From positions 1-25,005 of the IMG/VR virus record IMGVR_UViG_3300010373_000128: a stretch of 25,005 nucleotides of DNA, one strand, 5' to 3'. Shown piece after piece: positions 13,021 through 20,499 of this stretch (position 1 is the stretch's first letter; each line of letters begins with the position of its first letter). The notes under the pieces were generated by a model that was not told where the DNA came from, did not search any database, and saw only the letters and a program-made list of their open reading frames with translations. Position numbers and translations under genes: made by a program. Origin of the DNA: a virus.

Positions 13021-14555
13021 GAATCCTATCCGTAACTCATGTTAAGGAATTGATTGAGCAAAATTATCTTGAGTTAATGGAGGAGTGGCCATTCGCCCCG
13101 GCTGGAATCTATAGCGCCGGGCTTGGTCGACGCGACACGCAAGCGCAGATTCTGTTTTGCGGAATCCAATCGGTACATAACAAAGCGAAGCGTATCGGTT
13201 GGGTCGACCTTCTTATGGTCGATGAATGCCACTTGATTCCTAAGACAGCCGACACGATGTACGGCCGGTTTATTCAGGACTTGCTTGCGATCAATCCGGA
13301 AATGCGGATTGTTGGATTCACGGCTACGCCGTTCCGCACCGACAGCGGACGGCTAGACGAAGGCGATGAACGCCTTTTTACAGAGGTTGTCTATGATTAC
13401 GGAATCGCTCAAGGCATCGCTGACGGCTATTTGTCTCCTCTGGTTAGTAAGGCCACCGAAACCGGTATTGACATTTCTGGCGTGGCTAGGCGCGGCGGCG
13501 ATTACGTGCCCGGCGCTCTCAACGCTGCAGTTGACAAGACGGCTACTACGCAGGCCGCAGTGGCGGAAGTCGTTGCGAGAGGCAGCGACCGCAAGTCGTG
13601 GCTTGTCTTCTGCGCTGGCGTTGAGCACGCCGAACACGTCCGCGACGAAATCCGATCGCATGGCATAACCTGCGAAATGGTGACCGGCGACACGCCGAGT
13701 CACGAGCGGGCGCGGATACTACGGGAATTCAAAGCCGGGCGCATTCGGGCGCTGACAAACAACAGCGTCTTGACCACCGGATTCTATCATCCGGGTATCG
13801 ACCTGATAGCGGACCTTCGCCCTACTCTTTCGTGCGTGCTGTATGTCCAAATAGCGGGTCGTGGTACGCGCCCGATCTACGCCAAGGGGTTTGACCTATC
13901 CACGGTCGAAGGCCGCTTGCAGGCCATTGCTGCCGGTCCTAAGCCTAACTGTCTATACTTGGACTTCAGCGGCAACGTATCCAAGCGCCACGGGCCGGTA
14001 GACACGGCGCAGCCAAAGCCACCGGGAAGCGGCGACGGAGAAGCGCCGGTCAAGGAATGTCCGGAATGCCGGGAGTTGGTGCATATCAGCCGGAAGGATT
14101 GCCCGTGCTGCGGCTACATCTTCCCTGAGAACGAAAAGCCAAAGCACTCCGCAACCGCTGCAGCCGCGCCGATCTTGAGTACGGAACCGCCGAAGTGGCT
14201 CAACGTGCAGAGTCGCAAGTTTTACTACCACGAAAACGCGGAAGGTTCAGAATCGGTACGCGTCGACTTTCTCGCCAATTTCAACAGCTACCGAATGTGG
14301 CTGTCGATTAAGAAGGCCAAGGGACGCTCTGATAAATTCTGGCGCGACCACGCCGGAAAAGAACCCTACCCGGCCGATGTTGAAGAGTGGCTTGCGCGAG
14401 TGAGTGAGTTGCGCGAGACGTCGCAGATTCAAGTGAGACCGAAAGGAAAGTATTTCGAGATTGTCGGCATCAAACCTGCAGCACAACACGAGCCGCCGAA
14501 CACGCCACAATACAAGCGGCCTTCTATTATTATTGACGACGATATCCCATTTTGA
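13017..14555 (+). CDS. Superfamily 2 DEAH-type helicase, main part (motifs Ia-VI and zinc ribbon)
   Basis: A 512-residue ORF from TTG 13017. Motif Ia region RILSVTHVKEL (2-11), motif II VDECH (68-72), motif III TATP (102-105), a helicase C-terminal domain with LTTGFYHPGIDLIA (252-265; many relatives have FDxP here) and motif VI QIAGRGTRP (278-286). A zinc ribbon follows (cysteines 348, 351, 362, 365). The N-terminal Walker A is in the preceding ORF, so activity needs both parts. The zinc ribbon and position after a Cas4-like nuclease suggest DNA unwinding in replication or recombination. Upstream and downstream genes are co-directional. Confidence 0.88.
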   Translation: MRILSVTHVKELIEQNYLELMEEWPFAPAGIYSAGLGRRDTQAQILFCGIQSVHNKAKRIGWVDLLMVDECHLIPKTADTMYGRFIQDLLAINPEMRIVGFTATPFRTDSGRLDEGDERLFTEVVYDYGIAQGIADGYLSPLVSKATETGIDISGVARRGGDYVPGALNAAVDKTATTQAAVAEVVARGSDRKSWLVFCAGVEHAEHVRDEIRSHGITCEMVTGDTPSHERARILREFKAGRIRALTNNSVLTTGFYHPGIDLIADLRPTLSCVLYVQIAGRGTRPIYAKGFDLSTVEGRLQAIAAGPKPNCLYLDFSGNVSKRHGPVDTAQPKPPGSGDGEAPVKECPECRELVHISRKDCPCCGYIFPENEKPKHSATAAAAPILSTEPPKWLNVQSRKFYYHENAEGSESVRVDFLANFNSYRMWLSIKKAKGRSDKFWRDHAGKEPYPADVEEWLARVSELRETSQIQVRPKGKYFEIVGIKPAAQHEPPNTPQYKRPSIIIDDDIPF

Positions 14556-14571
14556 ACGGAGAGAGACGGAT

Positions 14572-14796
14572 ATGTTTCACGAAATTGAAGCTACCTACAT
14601 CATTACGGACGACGTAGCCAACGTCATCGCGTGCAACGATGACGGCACTACAACGGAGTTTACCACCGAAAGAGACGCCGTAAAGAGAGCCACCAAAGAA
14701 CTTACTTTGGTGGGTGACGAAAACGAGATTTGGATTTGGAAACTGTCTCATGTTCTTTCCAAAACCTCGACTATTGATGTTGAGGAAGTGGCATGA
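14572..14796 (+). CDS. Small acidic hypothetical phage protein
   Basis: A 74-residue protein (MFHEIEATYIITDDVANVIA...). It has a two-strand start, a helix TERDAVKRATKEL and a strand NEIWIWKL: a compact alpha/beta fold. GGAGAGAGACGG precedes the ATG. It shares general layout with the 10600 gene. No family recognised. Confidence 0.65.
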   Translation: MFHEIEATYIITDDVANVIACNDDGTTTEFTTERDAVKRATKELTLVGDENEIWIWKLSHVLSKTSTIDVEEVA

Positions 14797-14957
14797 CCGG
14801 CAACAACAAAATCATTTTGAACAACGCCACGATGCAAGAGGCTGTCAAACTCTGGCTTAACAGCCAGACCGTCGTCCCAATAGCCAACGTAGGTTGGATT
14901 TCAGCCAGCAACAGCAGTCACGGGTTCACCGTTGATCTTAAGGGTATCGAAGCATGA
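14793..14957 (+). CDS. Small hypothetical phage protein (54 residues)
   Basis: MTGNNKIILNNATMQEAVKL, later VVPIANVGWISASNSSHG and VDLKGIEA. It is a mixed alpha/beta protein with no recognised family. ATGA overlaps with both neighbours (14572 gene and the Nudix gene) support it. Confidence 0.6.
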   Translation: MTGNNKIILNNATMQEAVKLWLNSQTVVPIANVGWISASNSSHGFTVDLKGIEA

Positions 14958-15409
14958 AACAATACGTCTGCGGCTTCATTCGTGACAAAGACAACATCGC
15001 GCTTGTTCGCAAGAACAAGCCGACGTGGCAGGCCGGGAAGTTGAACGGCATTGGCGGCGGGATTGAGCCGGGAGAGAAGGCACACGACGCCATGCCGCGT
15101 GAGTGGCAGGAAGAAACCGGGATGGTATTCGACGATTGGAAATTATTCGCAGAGCTGTGCTTTGACGAAGCTGCTGTGCACTTTTTCAAAGCCACCGTTG
15201 AGCAGCTTCCGACCTTTCCAGCTATAAATGATATCGGCGAGGCTATTGAGGTTCACAACTACGAATCTGTTGTGCGTTCGTGCAGCACCATCCCAAACCT
15301 GAAGTGGCTCTTGCCGCTCGCGTTCGAAGACCCCGACGCCGGTTGGACGCGGTCGACTCCGTGGCTGCATAAGGTTGCGGCGAATGATAACTCCGACGTG
15401 TATGCATGA
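14954..15409 (+). CDS. Nudix hydrolase (MutT-like)
   Basis: A 151-residue Nudix enzyme. The Nudix box starts at glycine 36 (GIEPGEKAHDAMPREWQEET, then G56) with the metal-binding REWQEE residues intact (49-54). The upstream stretch LVRKNKPTWQAGKLNGIGGG is typical of MutT-type proteins that hydrolyse nucleoside diphosphate derivatives such as oxidised dNTPs. The C-terminal part has NLKWLLPLAF. In phages such enzymes clean nucleotide pools or act on NAD or RNA caps; the substrate cannot be predicted here. ATGA coupled to the gene before it. Confidence 0.87.
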   Translation: MKQYVCGFIRDKDNIALVRKNKPTWQAGKLNGIGGGIEPGEKAHDAMPREWQEETGMVFDDWKLFAELCFDEAAVHFFKATVEQLPTFPAINDIGEAIEVHNYESVVRSCSTIPNLKWLLPLAFEDPDAGWTRSTPWLHKVAANDNSDVYA

Positions 15410-15609
15410 GCACCACAGCACGAGCAACTGTACAGGTTGAAGTCTACGCGTTGGGTAGTTGGGGAAAAACTTGCGAACTTGACCAAGTCTACCGACAGGC
15501 TGCGCAAGCAGCCATCGGACGCTTGGAAAATTGCAAAGACCTTCGCAACATTCGCATAATCGGCAAGCCGGTTATCACCGCAATTTTAGTTGAGGATGAA
15601 AAGCTATGA
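15406..15609 (+). CDS. Small hypothetical phage protein (67 residues)
   Basis: MSTTARATVQVEVYALGSWG, then KTCELDQVYRQAAQAAIGRL and a strand IRIIGKPVITAILVEDEKL. A beta-alpha-beta pattern like a small ferredoxin-like fold. Unknown function; overlapping ATGA with the Nudix gene and the DUF3850 gene. Confidence 0.65.
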   Translation: MSTTARATVQVEVYALGSWGKTCELDQVYRQAAQAAIGRLENCKDLRNIRIIGKPVITAILVEDEKL

Positions 15610-15869
15610 CCACACACGAAGTAAAGTCTTGGTCACACCTTTTCGACGCGATTGTTTCCGGCGCGAAGCCGTACGATCTTCGCAAGAACGATCGTGGCTA
15701 CAAGGTTGGTGATACGCTGCGACTTTGGCGATACGATAACATCAACGGAAAATACACCGGAGACCATCACGACGTCAATGTATCCTATATCACAAGCAAC
15801 GATACGCCGTGTGCCGTTTCCAGTGCTGTGCTTCCGAATGAATATTGTATCTTGGGATTCGAGACATGA
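15606..15869 (+). CDS. DUF3850 / ASCH-like small protein
   Basis: An 87-residue protein with the DUF3850 pattern: HEVKSWSHLFDAIVSGAKPY, then YDLRKNDRGYKVGDTLRLWR, YTGDHHDVNVSYI and a final YCILGFE. DUF3850 proteins have a PUA/ASCH-like fold thought to bind RNA or modified bases; the KNDR-Y-VGD stretch is the signature. Common in phages and often without a known function. ATGA overlaps join it to its neighbours. Confidence 0.78.
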   Translation: MTTHEVKSWSHLFDAIVSGAKPYDLRKNDRGYKVGDTLRLWRYDNINGKYTGDHHDVNVSYITSNDTPCAVSSAVLPNEYCILGFET

Positions 15870-16096
15870 AACCCGTATCATTCCCCGAACAAAACCGCGT
15901 CTATGTCGCGCCTGCGAATTGGGACGAAGCCACCATGGGCAAGTGTGGCGACTTGCCGGTGAGGCAAGAGAACGGCGCTATTACGTCGTGCTACGAGTTG
16001 GACCTAGCCGACGTTGCAGCGTTCGAATGCGGCAAGAGACTTTACTTCACGATCTATACGGACGTGCAGCCGGTTGTTGGGTGGGAGATTAGATGA
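15866..16096 (+). CDS. Small hypothetical phage protein (76 residues)
   Basis: MKPVSFPEQNRVYVAPANWD...MGKCGDLPVRQENGAITSCY. Probably an all-beta protein ending in PVVGWEIR. The ATG at 15866 overlaps the DUF3850 stop. A longer reading from 15845 lies inside that gene and is not needed. No recognised family. Confidence 0.65.
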   Translation: MKPVSFPEQNRVYVAPANWDEATMGKCGDLPVRQENGAITSCYELDLADVAAFECGKRLYFTIYTDVQPVVGWEIR

Positions 16097-16281
16097 CCTA
16101 CGCTGGCGTTTGCTACGATGGGCCGCTTGAGGGCCAACACCAAGTAATGCAGGCCCGTCATTTTATCGTTCCAGTTATGCCAACATTTTTACAGCACGAT
16201 GAAAACGGCACACCTACGAACATCGGTCAATGTTCTTATCGTTGGTCTTTCGCTCTCCGCAAATGGGTTTTTGAATCATGA
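16093..16281 (+). CDS. Small hypothetical phage protein (62 residues)
   Basis: MTYAGVCYDGPLEGQHQVMQ, later CSYRWSFALRKWVFES. The YDGPLEG opening and aromatic-rich C-terminus are typical of a widespread phage small-protein group of unknown function. ATGA overlap at both ends. Confidence 0.65.
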   Translation: MTYAGVCYDGPLEGQHQVMQARHFIVPVMPTFLQHDENGTPTNIGQCSYRWSFALRKWVFES

Positions 16282-16433
16282 AGCTAACCTTCGACGAAAT
16301 CTACGGCAAACTTGATGGCATTGCCGCACTGTGCGTGGCTCGCGACGAATCTATGACGAAGACCAAAGACGAACGCGGCACAGCGTTTGTTAAGCGCATC
16401 GTTGCGCGATATTTGTACGTGGTGCAGAAGTGA
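16278..16433 (+). CDS. Small helical phage protein (51 residues)
   Basis: MKLTFDEIYGKLDGIAALCV, then ARDESMTKTKDERGTAFVKR. It is all-helical, with no recognised family. Tight coupling (ATGA upstream, GTGA downstream) and clean codon use support it. Confidence 0.6.
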   Translation: MKLTFDEIYGKLDGIAALCVARDESMTKTKDERGTAFVKRIVARYLYVVQK

Positions 16434-16666
16434 CCCCACAGCACTTAGCAGACGCTTGCGCCAACTCAATCAATTTAGCGACACAAATTGGCACGCCAAC
16501 TGATAAGGCTTCAATTCAGATCACGACTCCGAAGGGGTGGAAAACTCCGCCAAAATTCCCGCGCGGCTGGCTAGCTCAAGTCAAAGAGGACGGCACGCGG
16601 ATTCGATACGTCAACGCAATGAAGGTGCTCGCGTGGCTAGCCGCTAACGAAATGATTAAGACATGA
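16430..16666 (+). CDS. Small phage protein, possibly DNA-associated
   Basis: A 78-residue protein with a GTG start. It begins with a helical stretch (MTPQHLADACANSINLATQI) and continues with PKGWKTPPKFPRGWLAQVKE and RIRYVNAMKVLAWLAA. Its C-terminal part is basic and aromatic. It is directly upstream of the AlpA-like gene; a partner role in gene control is possible but unproven. Confidence 0.6.
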   Translation: MTPQHLADACANSINLATQIGTPTDKASIQITTPKGWKTPPKFPRGWLAQVKEDGTRIRYVNAMKVLAWLAANEMIKT

Positions 16667-16911
16667 CCCCCGCCAACGACAACTCACCCCACTGGCCGCG
16701 TGGTCTTCGCCGCACGCTTGCCGCTGCCTACATTGGGGTTGGCCTCACCATGTGGGATACGATGGTAGCTGACGGCAAAATGCCAAAGCCAAAGCGCTTC
16801 TACGGACGCACGATTTGGGATAGGCTGGCCGTAGACGCTGCATTTGACGTGCTAGACGGCGGGCAGGCCACCGACAAAGCCGGGGAAACTATTTACGATT
16901 TTGCCGCTTGA
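16663..16911 (+). CDS. AlpA-like helix-turn-helix DNA-binding protein
   Basis: An 82-residue protein with the pattern of rhizobial prophage AlpA/excisionase-like regulators: LRRTLAAAYIGVGLTMWDTM (15-34, helix-turn-helix) followed by ADGKMPKPKRFYGRTIWDRL (36-55, wing) and AVDAAFDVL. Such proteins control promoters or aid excision. Its stop codon TGA is part of the -35 TTGACA of the first palindrome promoter (16908-16936), so it is adjacent to a site it could bind. It closes the long early operon. Confidence 0.78.
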   Translation: MTPANDNSPHWPRGLRRTLAAAYIGVGLTMWDTMVADGKMPKPKRFYGRTIWDRLAVDAAFDVLDGGQATDKAGETIYDFAA

Positions 16912-16936
16912 CACCTAGGGCGGGTTGCCCTATGGT
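16908..16936 (+). promoter_or_regulatory. Palindrome promoter 1 (TTGACA - TAGGGC/GCCCTA - TATGGT)
   Basis: -35 TTGACA (16908-16913), 17-base spacer, -10 TATGGT (16931-16936). The spacer contains the palindrome TAGGGCGGGTTGCCCTA (16916-16932). It drives the gene at 16985; the leader is 48 bases, longer than in the other copies. The -35 overlaps the stop codon of the AlpA-like gene. Confidence 0.8.
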
Positions 16937-16984
16937 CGTTTTTGGATGGGCCTTTCGCCTGCCACATAAAAGGGAGCATCGATC

Positions 16985-17296
16985 ATGACCGAATATCGTT
17001 TCATTTCTCGCGGTCTCAAATTCGTTATTGAAGGCCACGGCTTCGCCAGCAGTGAGGCCCGCAACGATTTCGATCTGATCGCCGACAAAATTGAGACTGC
17101 ACTGGACGCGATGCCCACCGCTGAACTAGCTCGCCTGCACGCCATCGCTGTCGAGGCCATTGAAGGCGGTAGCGGCACCTACGGTACGGAAGCTACCGCG
17201 TTAGATGACATCGTGATCGGCATAAAGGTCGAAGTCACACGCGGCTGGTACAACCCGAATGGATGCGACGTTAGCTTGATCGCACTGCCGACTTGA
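16985..17296 (+). CDS. Hypothetical phage protein after palindrome promoter 1
   Basis: A 103-residue protein: MTEYRFISRGLKFVIEGHGF, then a helical middle (ALDAMPTAELARLHAIAVEA), a glycine-rich turn (GGSGTYGTE) and a beta end (DIVIGIKVEVTRGWYNPNGC). AAAAGGGAGC lies before the ATG. It is a single-gene unit between two palindrome promoters; its stop overlaps the -35 of the second. Family not recognised. Confidence 0.7.
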   Translation: MTEYRFISRGLKFVIEGHGFASSEARNDFDLIADKIETALDAMPTAELARLHAIAVEAIEGGSGTYGTEATALDDIVIGIKVEVTRGWYNPNGCDVSLIALPT

Positions 17297-17321
17297 CACC
17301 TAGGGCGAATTGCCCTATAAC
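17293..17321 (+). promoter_or_regulatory. Palindrome promoter 2 (TTGACA - TAGGGC/GCCCTA - TATAAC)
   Basis: -35 TTGACA (17293-17298), 17-base spacer, -10 TATAAC (17316-17321). Palindrome TAGGGCGAATTGCCCTA at 17301-17317. The start of the next gene follows the -10 after exactly 27 bases, as in copies 3 and 4. The -35 overlaps the stop of the preceding gene. Confidence 0.85.
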
Positions 17322-17348
17322 TGATTCCAGAGAGAATGAATTGGACAA

Positions 17349-17627
17349 ATGGCGACCAAGGAAATCACCCTAAAAGACGTTCGCAAATACGCCGCGACGA
17401 TCGGCGCGAAAGTCGAAGACGACAAGAGCGGCAATTGCCATTGCTGCCGAGTTGAAGCGCCTCACCGCAAGAAGTGGGCCTGTCGCGGCGTTCACGAAAT
17501 GGTTGACGATACCAACCGGCCTTGGAAGCCTGACTATGCCGACATGCTTTCGTGTATGAAATTTGGCCTTGAAGATTGCGAAGACGCTGATTGTGAATGG
17601 TGTGATGACGCAGGGGAGTTTTCGTGA
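17349..17627 (+). CDS. Cysteine-rich hypothetical phage protein
   Basis: A 92-residue protein with several cysteines: NCHCCRVEAPHRKKWACRG (about 29-47), MLSCMKFGLEDCEDADCEWC (66-85). Probably metal-binding. It starts a gene group from palindrome promoter 2. The leader has GAGAGA but no classic ribosome-binding site. The TGA overlaps the next start. Confidence 0.7.
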   Translation: MATKEITLKDVRKYAATIGAKVEDDKSGNCHCCRVEAPHRKKWACRGVHEMVDDTNRPWKPDYADMLSCMKFGLEDCEDADCEWCDDAGEFS

Positions 17628-17857
17628 TGGCAAAACCACCCACCACGCTAGACGATATTTTCAACGAGATTGAAGCGGAAGCTGCGGCTTCGCCGCGCCC
17701 CGCTCCTCTTACGCCCGAACAACTTGCAAAGCGTGAAGAAGAGAACAGAGCCGAGCACGAAAAAGGAATCAGGCTTGGATGGTGGGATAAAGACGGCAAC
17801 CCGCTTGAGCAAGAGTCTGACGAAGATGAAGACGAAGACGAAGAGGAGTCCAAATAA
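17627..17857 (+). CDS. Small acidic-tailed phage protein
   Basis: A 76-residue protein. The N-terminal half is helical and alanine/proline-rich (LDDIFNEIEAEAAASPRPAP), and the C-terminus is a strongly acidic tail (QESDEDEDEDEEESK). The ATG at 17627 follows a GTG at 17624; either could be used. An acidic tail suggests binding to a basic partner; no known family. TAATG overlap with the next gene. Confidence 0.6.
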   Translation: MAKPPTTLDDIFNEIEAEAAASPRPAPLTPEQLAKREEENRAEHEKGIRLGWWDKDGNPLEQESDEDEDEDEEESK

Positions 17858-18090
17858 TGCCCCGCCTCAACGTCGACTCCCACAACTGCACGCCGGTTAT
17901 TACCAAGACCTTGCGAGCGTTCTTGGCTCGCAACGCGGACAAGGTCGCAGAGTTTTGGGCTGAAGCCGATGGAATTTTTGTCGTGCTCAAAGAAGGTTGG
18001 TGTGACGCACACGGCGCACACACCATTCGCGGCGATCATTCCAGCGCGACGATTGCGCGGTTTAAGCAGATGGTGAGGCGGGAGTCATGA
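17857..18090 (+). CDS. Small hypothetical phage protein (77 residues)
   Basis: MPRLNVDSHNCTPVITKTLR, then AFLARNADKVAEFWAEADGI and FVVLKEGWCDAHGAHTIRGD. An alpha/beta protein with histidine/cysteine positions that may bind metal. No recognised family. Confidence 0.65.
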   Translation: MPRLNVDSHNCTPVITKTLRAFLARNADKVAEFWAEADGIFVVLKEGWCDAHGAHTIRGDHSSATIARFKQMVRRES

Positions 18091-18290
18091 CAAGCGAGCA
18101 AGCCAAACGCGTCAAGATCGGAGATCGTATCAAGTGGCAGTCGCTAGACGATTCCGTTGAACCAACATACGGCCGAGTCAGCTTCGTTGGTTACAATGGC
18201 TTCGAAGTCAAGTGGAACGACGGCGAGGAGAGCAATCAGAAGTTCAACGAGCCGGAACGGTTGTGCTGCTTCCATTTGGTGTTGTCATGA
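18087..18290 (+). CDS. SH3-like phage protein with KIGDRI opening
   Basis: A 67-residue protein: VKIGDRIKWQ, YGRVSFVGYNGFEVKWNDGE. A small barrel of the KOW/Tudor kind, like those at 5838, 6020 and 9370. ATGA overlaps on both sides. Its role is unknown. Confidence 0.65.
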   Translation: MTSEQAKRVKIGDRIKWQSLDDSVEPTYGRVSFVGYNGFEVKWNDGEESNQKFNEPERLCCFHLVLS

Positions 18291-18454
18291 TCCCGTCCGC
18301 AAAAGCTACGGCCATGGTGAAGCGTTGGCTTGGCAACAAGCAAATCGCCATAGCTATTGCGAAAGAGAACTTAGAGATACACACGCGCAACAACGACAAG
18401 GTAGCGATTGAGTTTTGGAAACAGGTTCTTTTGGCTTTGGAGAATGAGTCGTGA
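18287..18454 (+). CDS. Small helical phage protein (55 residues)
   Basis: MIPSAKATAMVKRWLGNKQI, then AKENLEIHTRNNDKVAIEFW. Mostly helical and basic. The ATG at 18287 overlaps the previous TGA. A longer in-frame reading from 18212 overlaps the SH3-like gene and is not favoured. Confidence 0.6.
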   Translation: MIPSAKATAMVKRWLGNKQIAIAIAKENLEIHTRNNDKVAIEFWKQVLLALENES

Positions 18455-18693
18455 AACTGTTCTGCATAACCAGCGATAGCGGTACGATCGACTGGCGAGC
18501 CACAAAAGGCGAAGCCATCAAAGAGGCTCGTCGGTGGATGACCAAACAGGACGGTGAAGCCGAAGATATGTGCGCAATAATTGTTGAAGAGCACGAGATA
18601 GGAAAGCTGACCAAGGCAGTTGCTATATCGCTTGTCACGGGCCGAGGGTTTTATATCAGCAAGTGTAGAGTCTGGCCGGAGGAAAAAACGTGA
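18451..18693 (+). CDS. Small hypothetical phage protein (80 residues)
   Basis: GTG start; MKLFCITSDSGTIDWRATKG, then EAIKEARRWMTKQDGEAEDM. Alpha/beta pattern with final YISKCRVWPEE. GTGA overlaps at both ends. The function is unknown. Confidence 0.65.
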   Translation: MKLFCITSDSGTIDWRATKGEAIKEARRWMTKQDGEAEDMCAIIVEEHEIGKLTKAVAISLVTGRGFYISKCRVWPEEKT

Positions 18694-19043
18694 AACGTCG
18701 CATTGACGCCGTGCGCGGGAAAATTCCTCCGCACTCATTCTTCTGCCAAGCTGAAATTGATTCAGCAAAGGTTGACGCGTTGGTGTCGCATATCAAAGCT
18801 GGCGGAAAAGTCGCGCCTGTTGTTGCTGTTAAATATCGCACGGAATACATGCCGATCGACGGCCACCACCGGCTTGCAGCGTTTGAAGAATTAGAGTTGG
18901 TCGCAGACGCGTGGCTTGTTGACGGAAATAAGTTCGAAACGTTGGACCAACTTGTTCGTATGGATAGCGACAATAACAGAGCTGAAGATTTTGTTTTTTG
19001 TGATGGCGTCCCGGCGCTGAAGGTTGCTCAATGTTTAACCTGA
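18690..19043 (+). CDS. ParB/sulfiredoxin-fold domain protein
   Basis: A 117-residue protein with the ParB N-terminal (CTPase/nuclease) domain pattern: KVDALVSHIKAGGKVAPVVA, then MPIDGHHRLAAFEELELVAD. The GHHRLAA block is the conserved 'GxxRxxA' motif that binds nucleotide. It lacks a separate DNA-binding domain, so it is more likely a stand-alone enzyme or modification factor than a partition protein. It overlaps the DUF6283 gene by 13 bases. Confidence 0.75.
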   Translation: MKRRIDAVRGKIPPHSFFCQAEIDSAKVDALVSHIKAGGKVAPVVAVKYRTEYMPIDGHHRLAAFEELELVADAWLVDGNKFETLDQLVRMDSDNNRAEDFVFCDGVPALKVAQCLT

Positions 19044-19390
19044 AGCGTCCATGCAAAACCTGCCCGTTCAAGGCCGACCAAGGCACTAGCTTTTCGCTTG
19101 GGAAGAGCAGGCTTGAGGAGATTTTTTCTGCAATTGCTTTTCAGTGCCACAGCACGATTGATTACGATTCATTTGAAGACCCCATTGCGAGGCAAGGAGA
19201 TAAGCCGCAGCAATGCGCCGGGCTAATGTCGTTACTCCACCGTGATAACAGGCCGAATGCAATTATGCAGATTGCGGAACGTCTTGGATATTTTGACGGC
19301 AACAAGCTGGATCATTCCGGAGTCTATAATTCTATCGCCGAATGTATGCGCGATCATACGAAGCGCGTTTCGCGCAGGGTAAAAAAATGA
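19031..19390 (+). CDS. DUF6283-family protein
   Basis: A 119-residue protein. The N-terminal RPCKTCPFKADQG (6-18), AIAFQCHSTI (35-44) and QCAGLM set of cysteines and histidine matches DUF6283, found in actinobacterial and phage proteins and probably metal-binding. The C-terminal part is basic (MRDHTKRVSRRVKK). It is directly followed by the integrase, whose ATG overlaps its TGA. Confidence 0.78.
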   Translation: MFNLKRPCKTCPFKADQGTSFSLGKSRLEEIFSAIAFQCHSTIDYDSFEDPIARQGDKPQQCAGLMSLLHRDNRPNAIMQIAERLGYFDGNKLDHSGVYNSIAECMRDHTKRVSRRVKK

Positions 19391-20499
19391 AAACCCCCAA
19401 GTACGTCACCACCGACACTGGACCGGACGGCATGGAACGATTCTATTTCCGCCGCCCCGGTCAAAAGAAGGTCCGCATTCATGGCGTGCCGTGGACTCCA
19501 TCGTTCATGGCGCAGTACGAGGCTGCGAAGGGTGGTGCTGTGCTCGTGCAAGGTATCGAGCCACAGAAGACGGGAACGTTTTCTTGGCTCTGCGATCAAT
19601 ATTTTGCATCGGGTGAATTCAAAGCGCTTGACGATGAACTTTCAAAACCAAAACGCCACAACAATCTTCTGAAGATTTGCAAAGAACCGATAGCGCCGAA
19701 CAGCACAAAGTTGTTTGGTGACGTCGCGTTGCCAGCTTGGAACAAGAAAGCTGTCCGCGTCATTCGCGACCGCTTTTCGCAGACACCCGGCACGGCAAAC
19801 GATTTACTGAAGGCTCTTCGCGTTATTTTCAAGTGGGGCAACGATGCAGAGCACTGCGACAGCGTCGCGCGTGATGTTGCGTACCTGAAGCTAACGAACG
19901 TTGACGGTTGGCATACTTGGACGATTGAAGAGGTTGTGACGTTCGAAATTCGTTGGCCTATTGGCACACGAGAGCGGCTAGCTATGGGTTTACTACTTTT
20001 TACCGGGCAGAGAATTTCAGATGCCATGCGCCTTGGGAAAAAGAATGTGAAGCTTGTTCCGACTCCTATCTTGGGTGAAGACGGCAAAGAAATAGTTGTT
20101 CTCAAGAAATGGCTGAAGTTCCGCCAACGCAAGAACCGGAACAGCAAGCCGGTTGATATGGAAATACCGCTTCGTCCGGAACTTGAGGAGCTGATTGACG
20201 CTGTACCCGGCGCATGGGAAGGCGAAACGTTTCTCAAGAACACCCTTGGCAGGCCGTTCACGGCTCACAACTGCGGCGATTGGTTCGCCGCCGCCTGCAT
20301 AGCCGCCGACGTTCCCGGCCGCTCACACGGTCTCCGCAAGGCCGCTGCTTCCCGGTTGGCAGAGCTAGGTGCGACGGAAAAAGAGATCATGTCGATTACC
20401 GGCCACAAGACGTCGCAGGAAATCAAGCGTTACACGGAAGCTGCAGACCGAAAGAAACTGGCGGCGCGTGCAACTGCACTTAGTGCAAAGGTGGGGTGA
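19387..20499 (+). CDS. int: Tyrosine site-specific recombinase (phage integrase)
   Basis: A 370-residue integrase. The catalytic set is visible: LLLFTGQRISDAM (arginine 209), SHGLRKAAA (histidine 314, arginine 317), ITGHKTS (histidine 340) and RYTEAA (nucleophile tyrosine 349). The N-terminal third (GPDGMERFYFRRPGQKKVRI) is the usual arm-type and SAM-like part of rhizobial phage integrases. The ATG at 19387 overlaps the previous stop; an earlier ATG at 19342 would duplicate coding sequence. It catalyses integration and, with a helper such as the AlpA-like protein, excision. It is embedded among small genes; the nearest candidate attachment region is 21608-21869. Confidence 0.93.
   Translation: MKTPKYVTTDTGPDGMERFYFRRPGQKKVRIHGVPWTPSFMAQYEAAKGGAVLVQGIEPQKTGTFSWLCDQYFASGEFKALDDELSKPKRHNNLLKICKEPIAPNSTKLFGDVALPAWNKKAVRVIRDRFSQTPGTANDLLKALRVIFKWGNDAEHCDSVARDVAYLKLTNVDGWHTWTIEEVVTFEIRWPIGTRERLAMGLLLFTGQRISDAMRLGKKNVKLVPTPILGEDGKEIVVLKKWLKFRQRKNRNSKPVDMEIPLRPELEELIDAVPGAWEGETFLKNTLGRPFTAHNCGDWFAAACIAADVPGRSHGLRKAAASRLAELGATEKEIMSITGHKTSQEIKRYTEAADRKKLAARATALSAKVG

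Noticed and set aside
12990-13025. Programmed -1 frameshift joining the helicase ORFs
   Set aside because: No X-XXY-YYZ slippery heptamer lies before the TGA; reinitiation or an indel explains it better.
17365-18039. 224-residue leftward open frame opposite three small genes
   Set aside because: Serine runs and low complexity are the antisense of the Asp/Glu-rich tail of the 17627 gene; the rightward genes have overlaps and ribosome-binding context.
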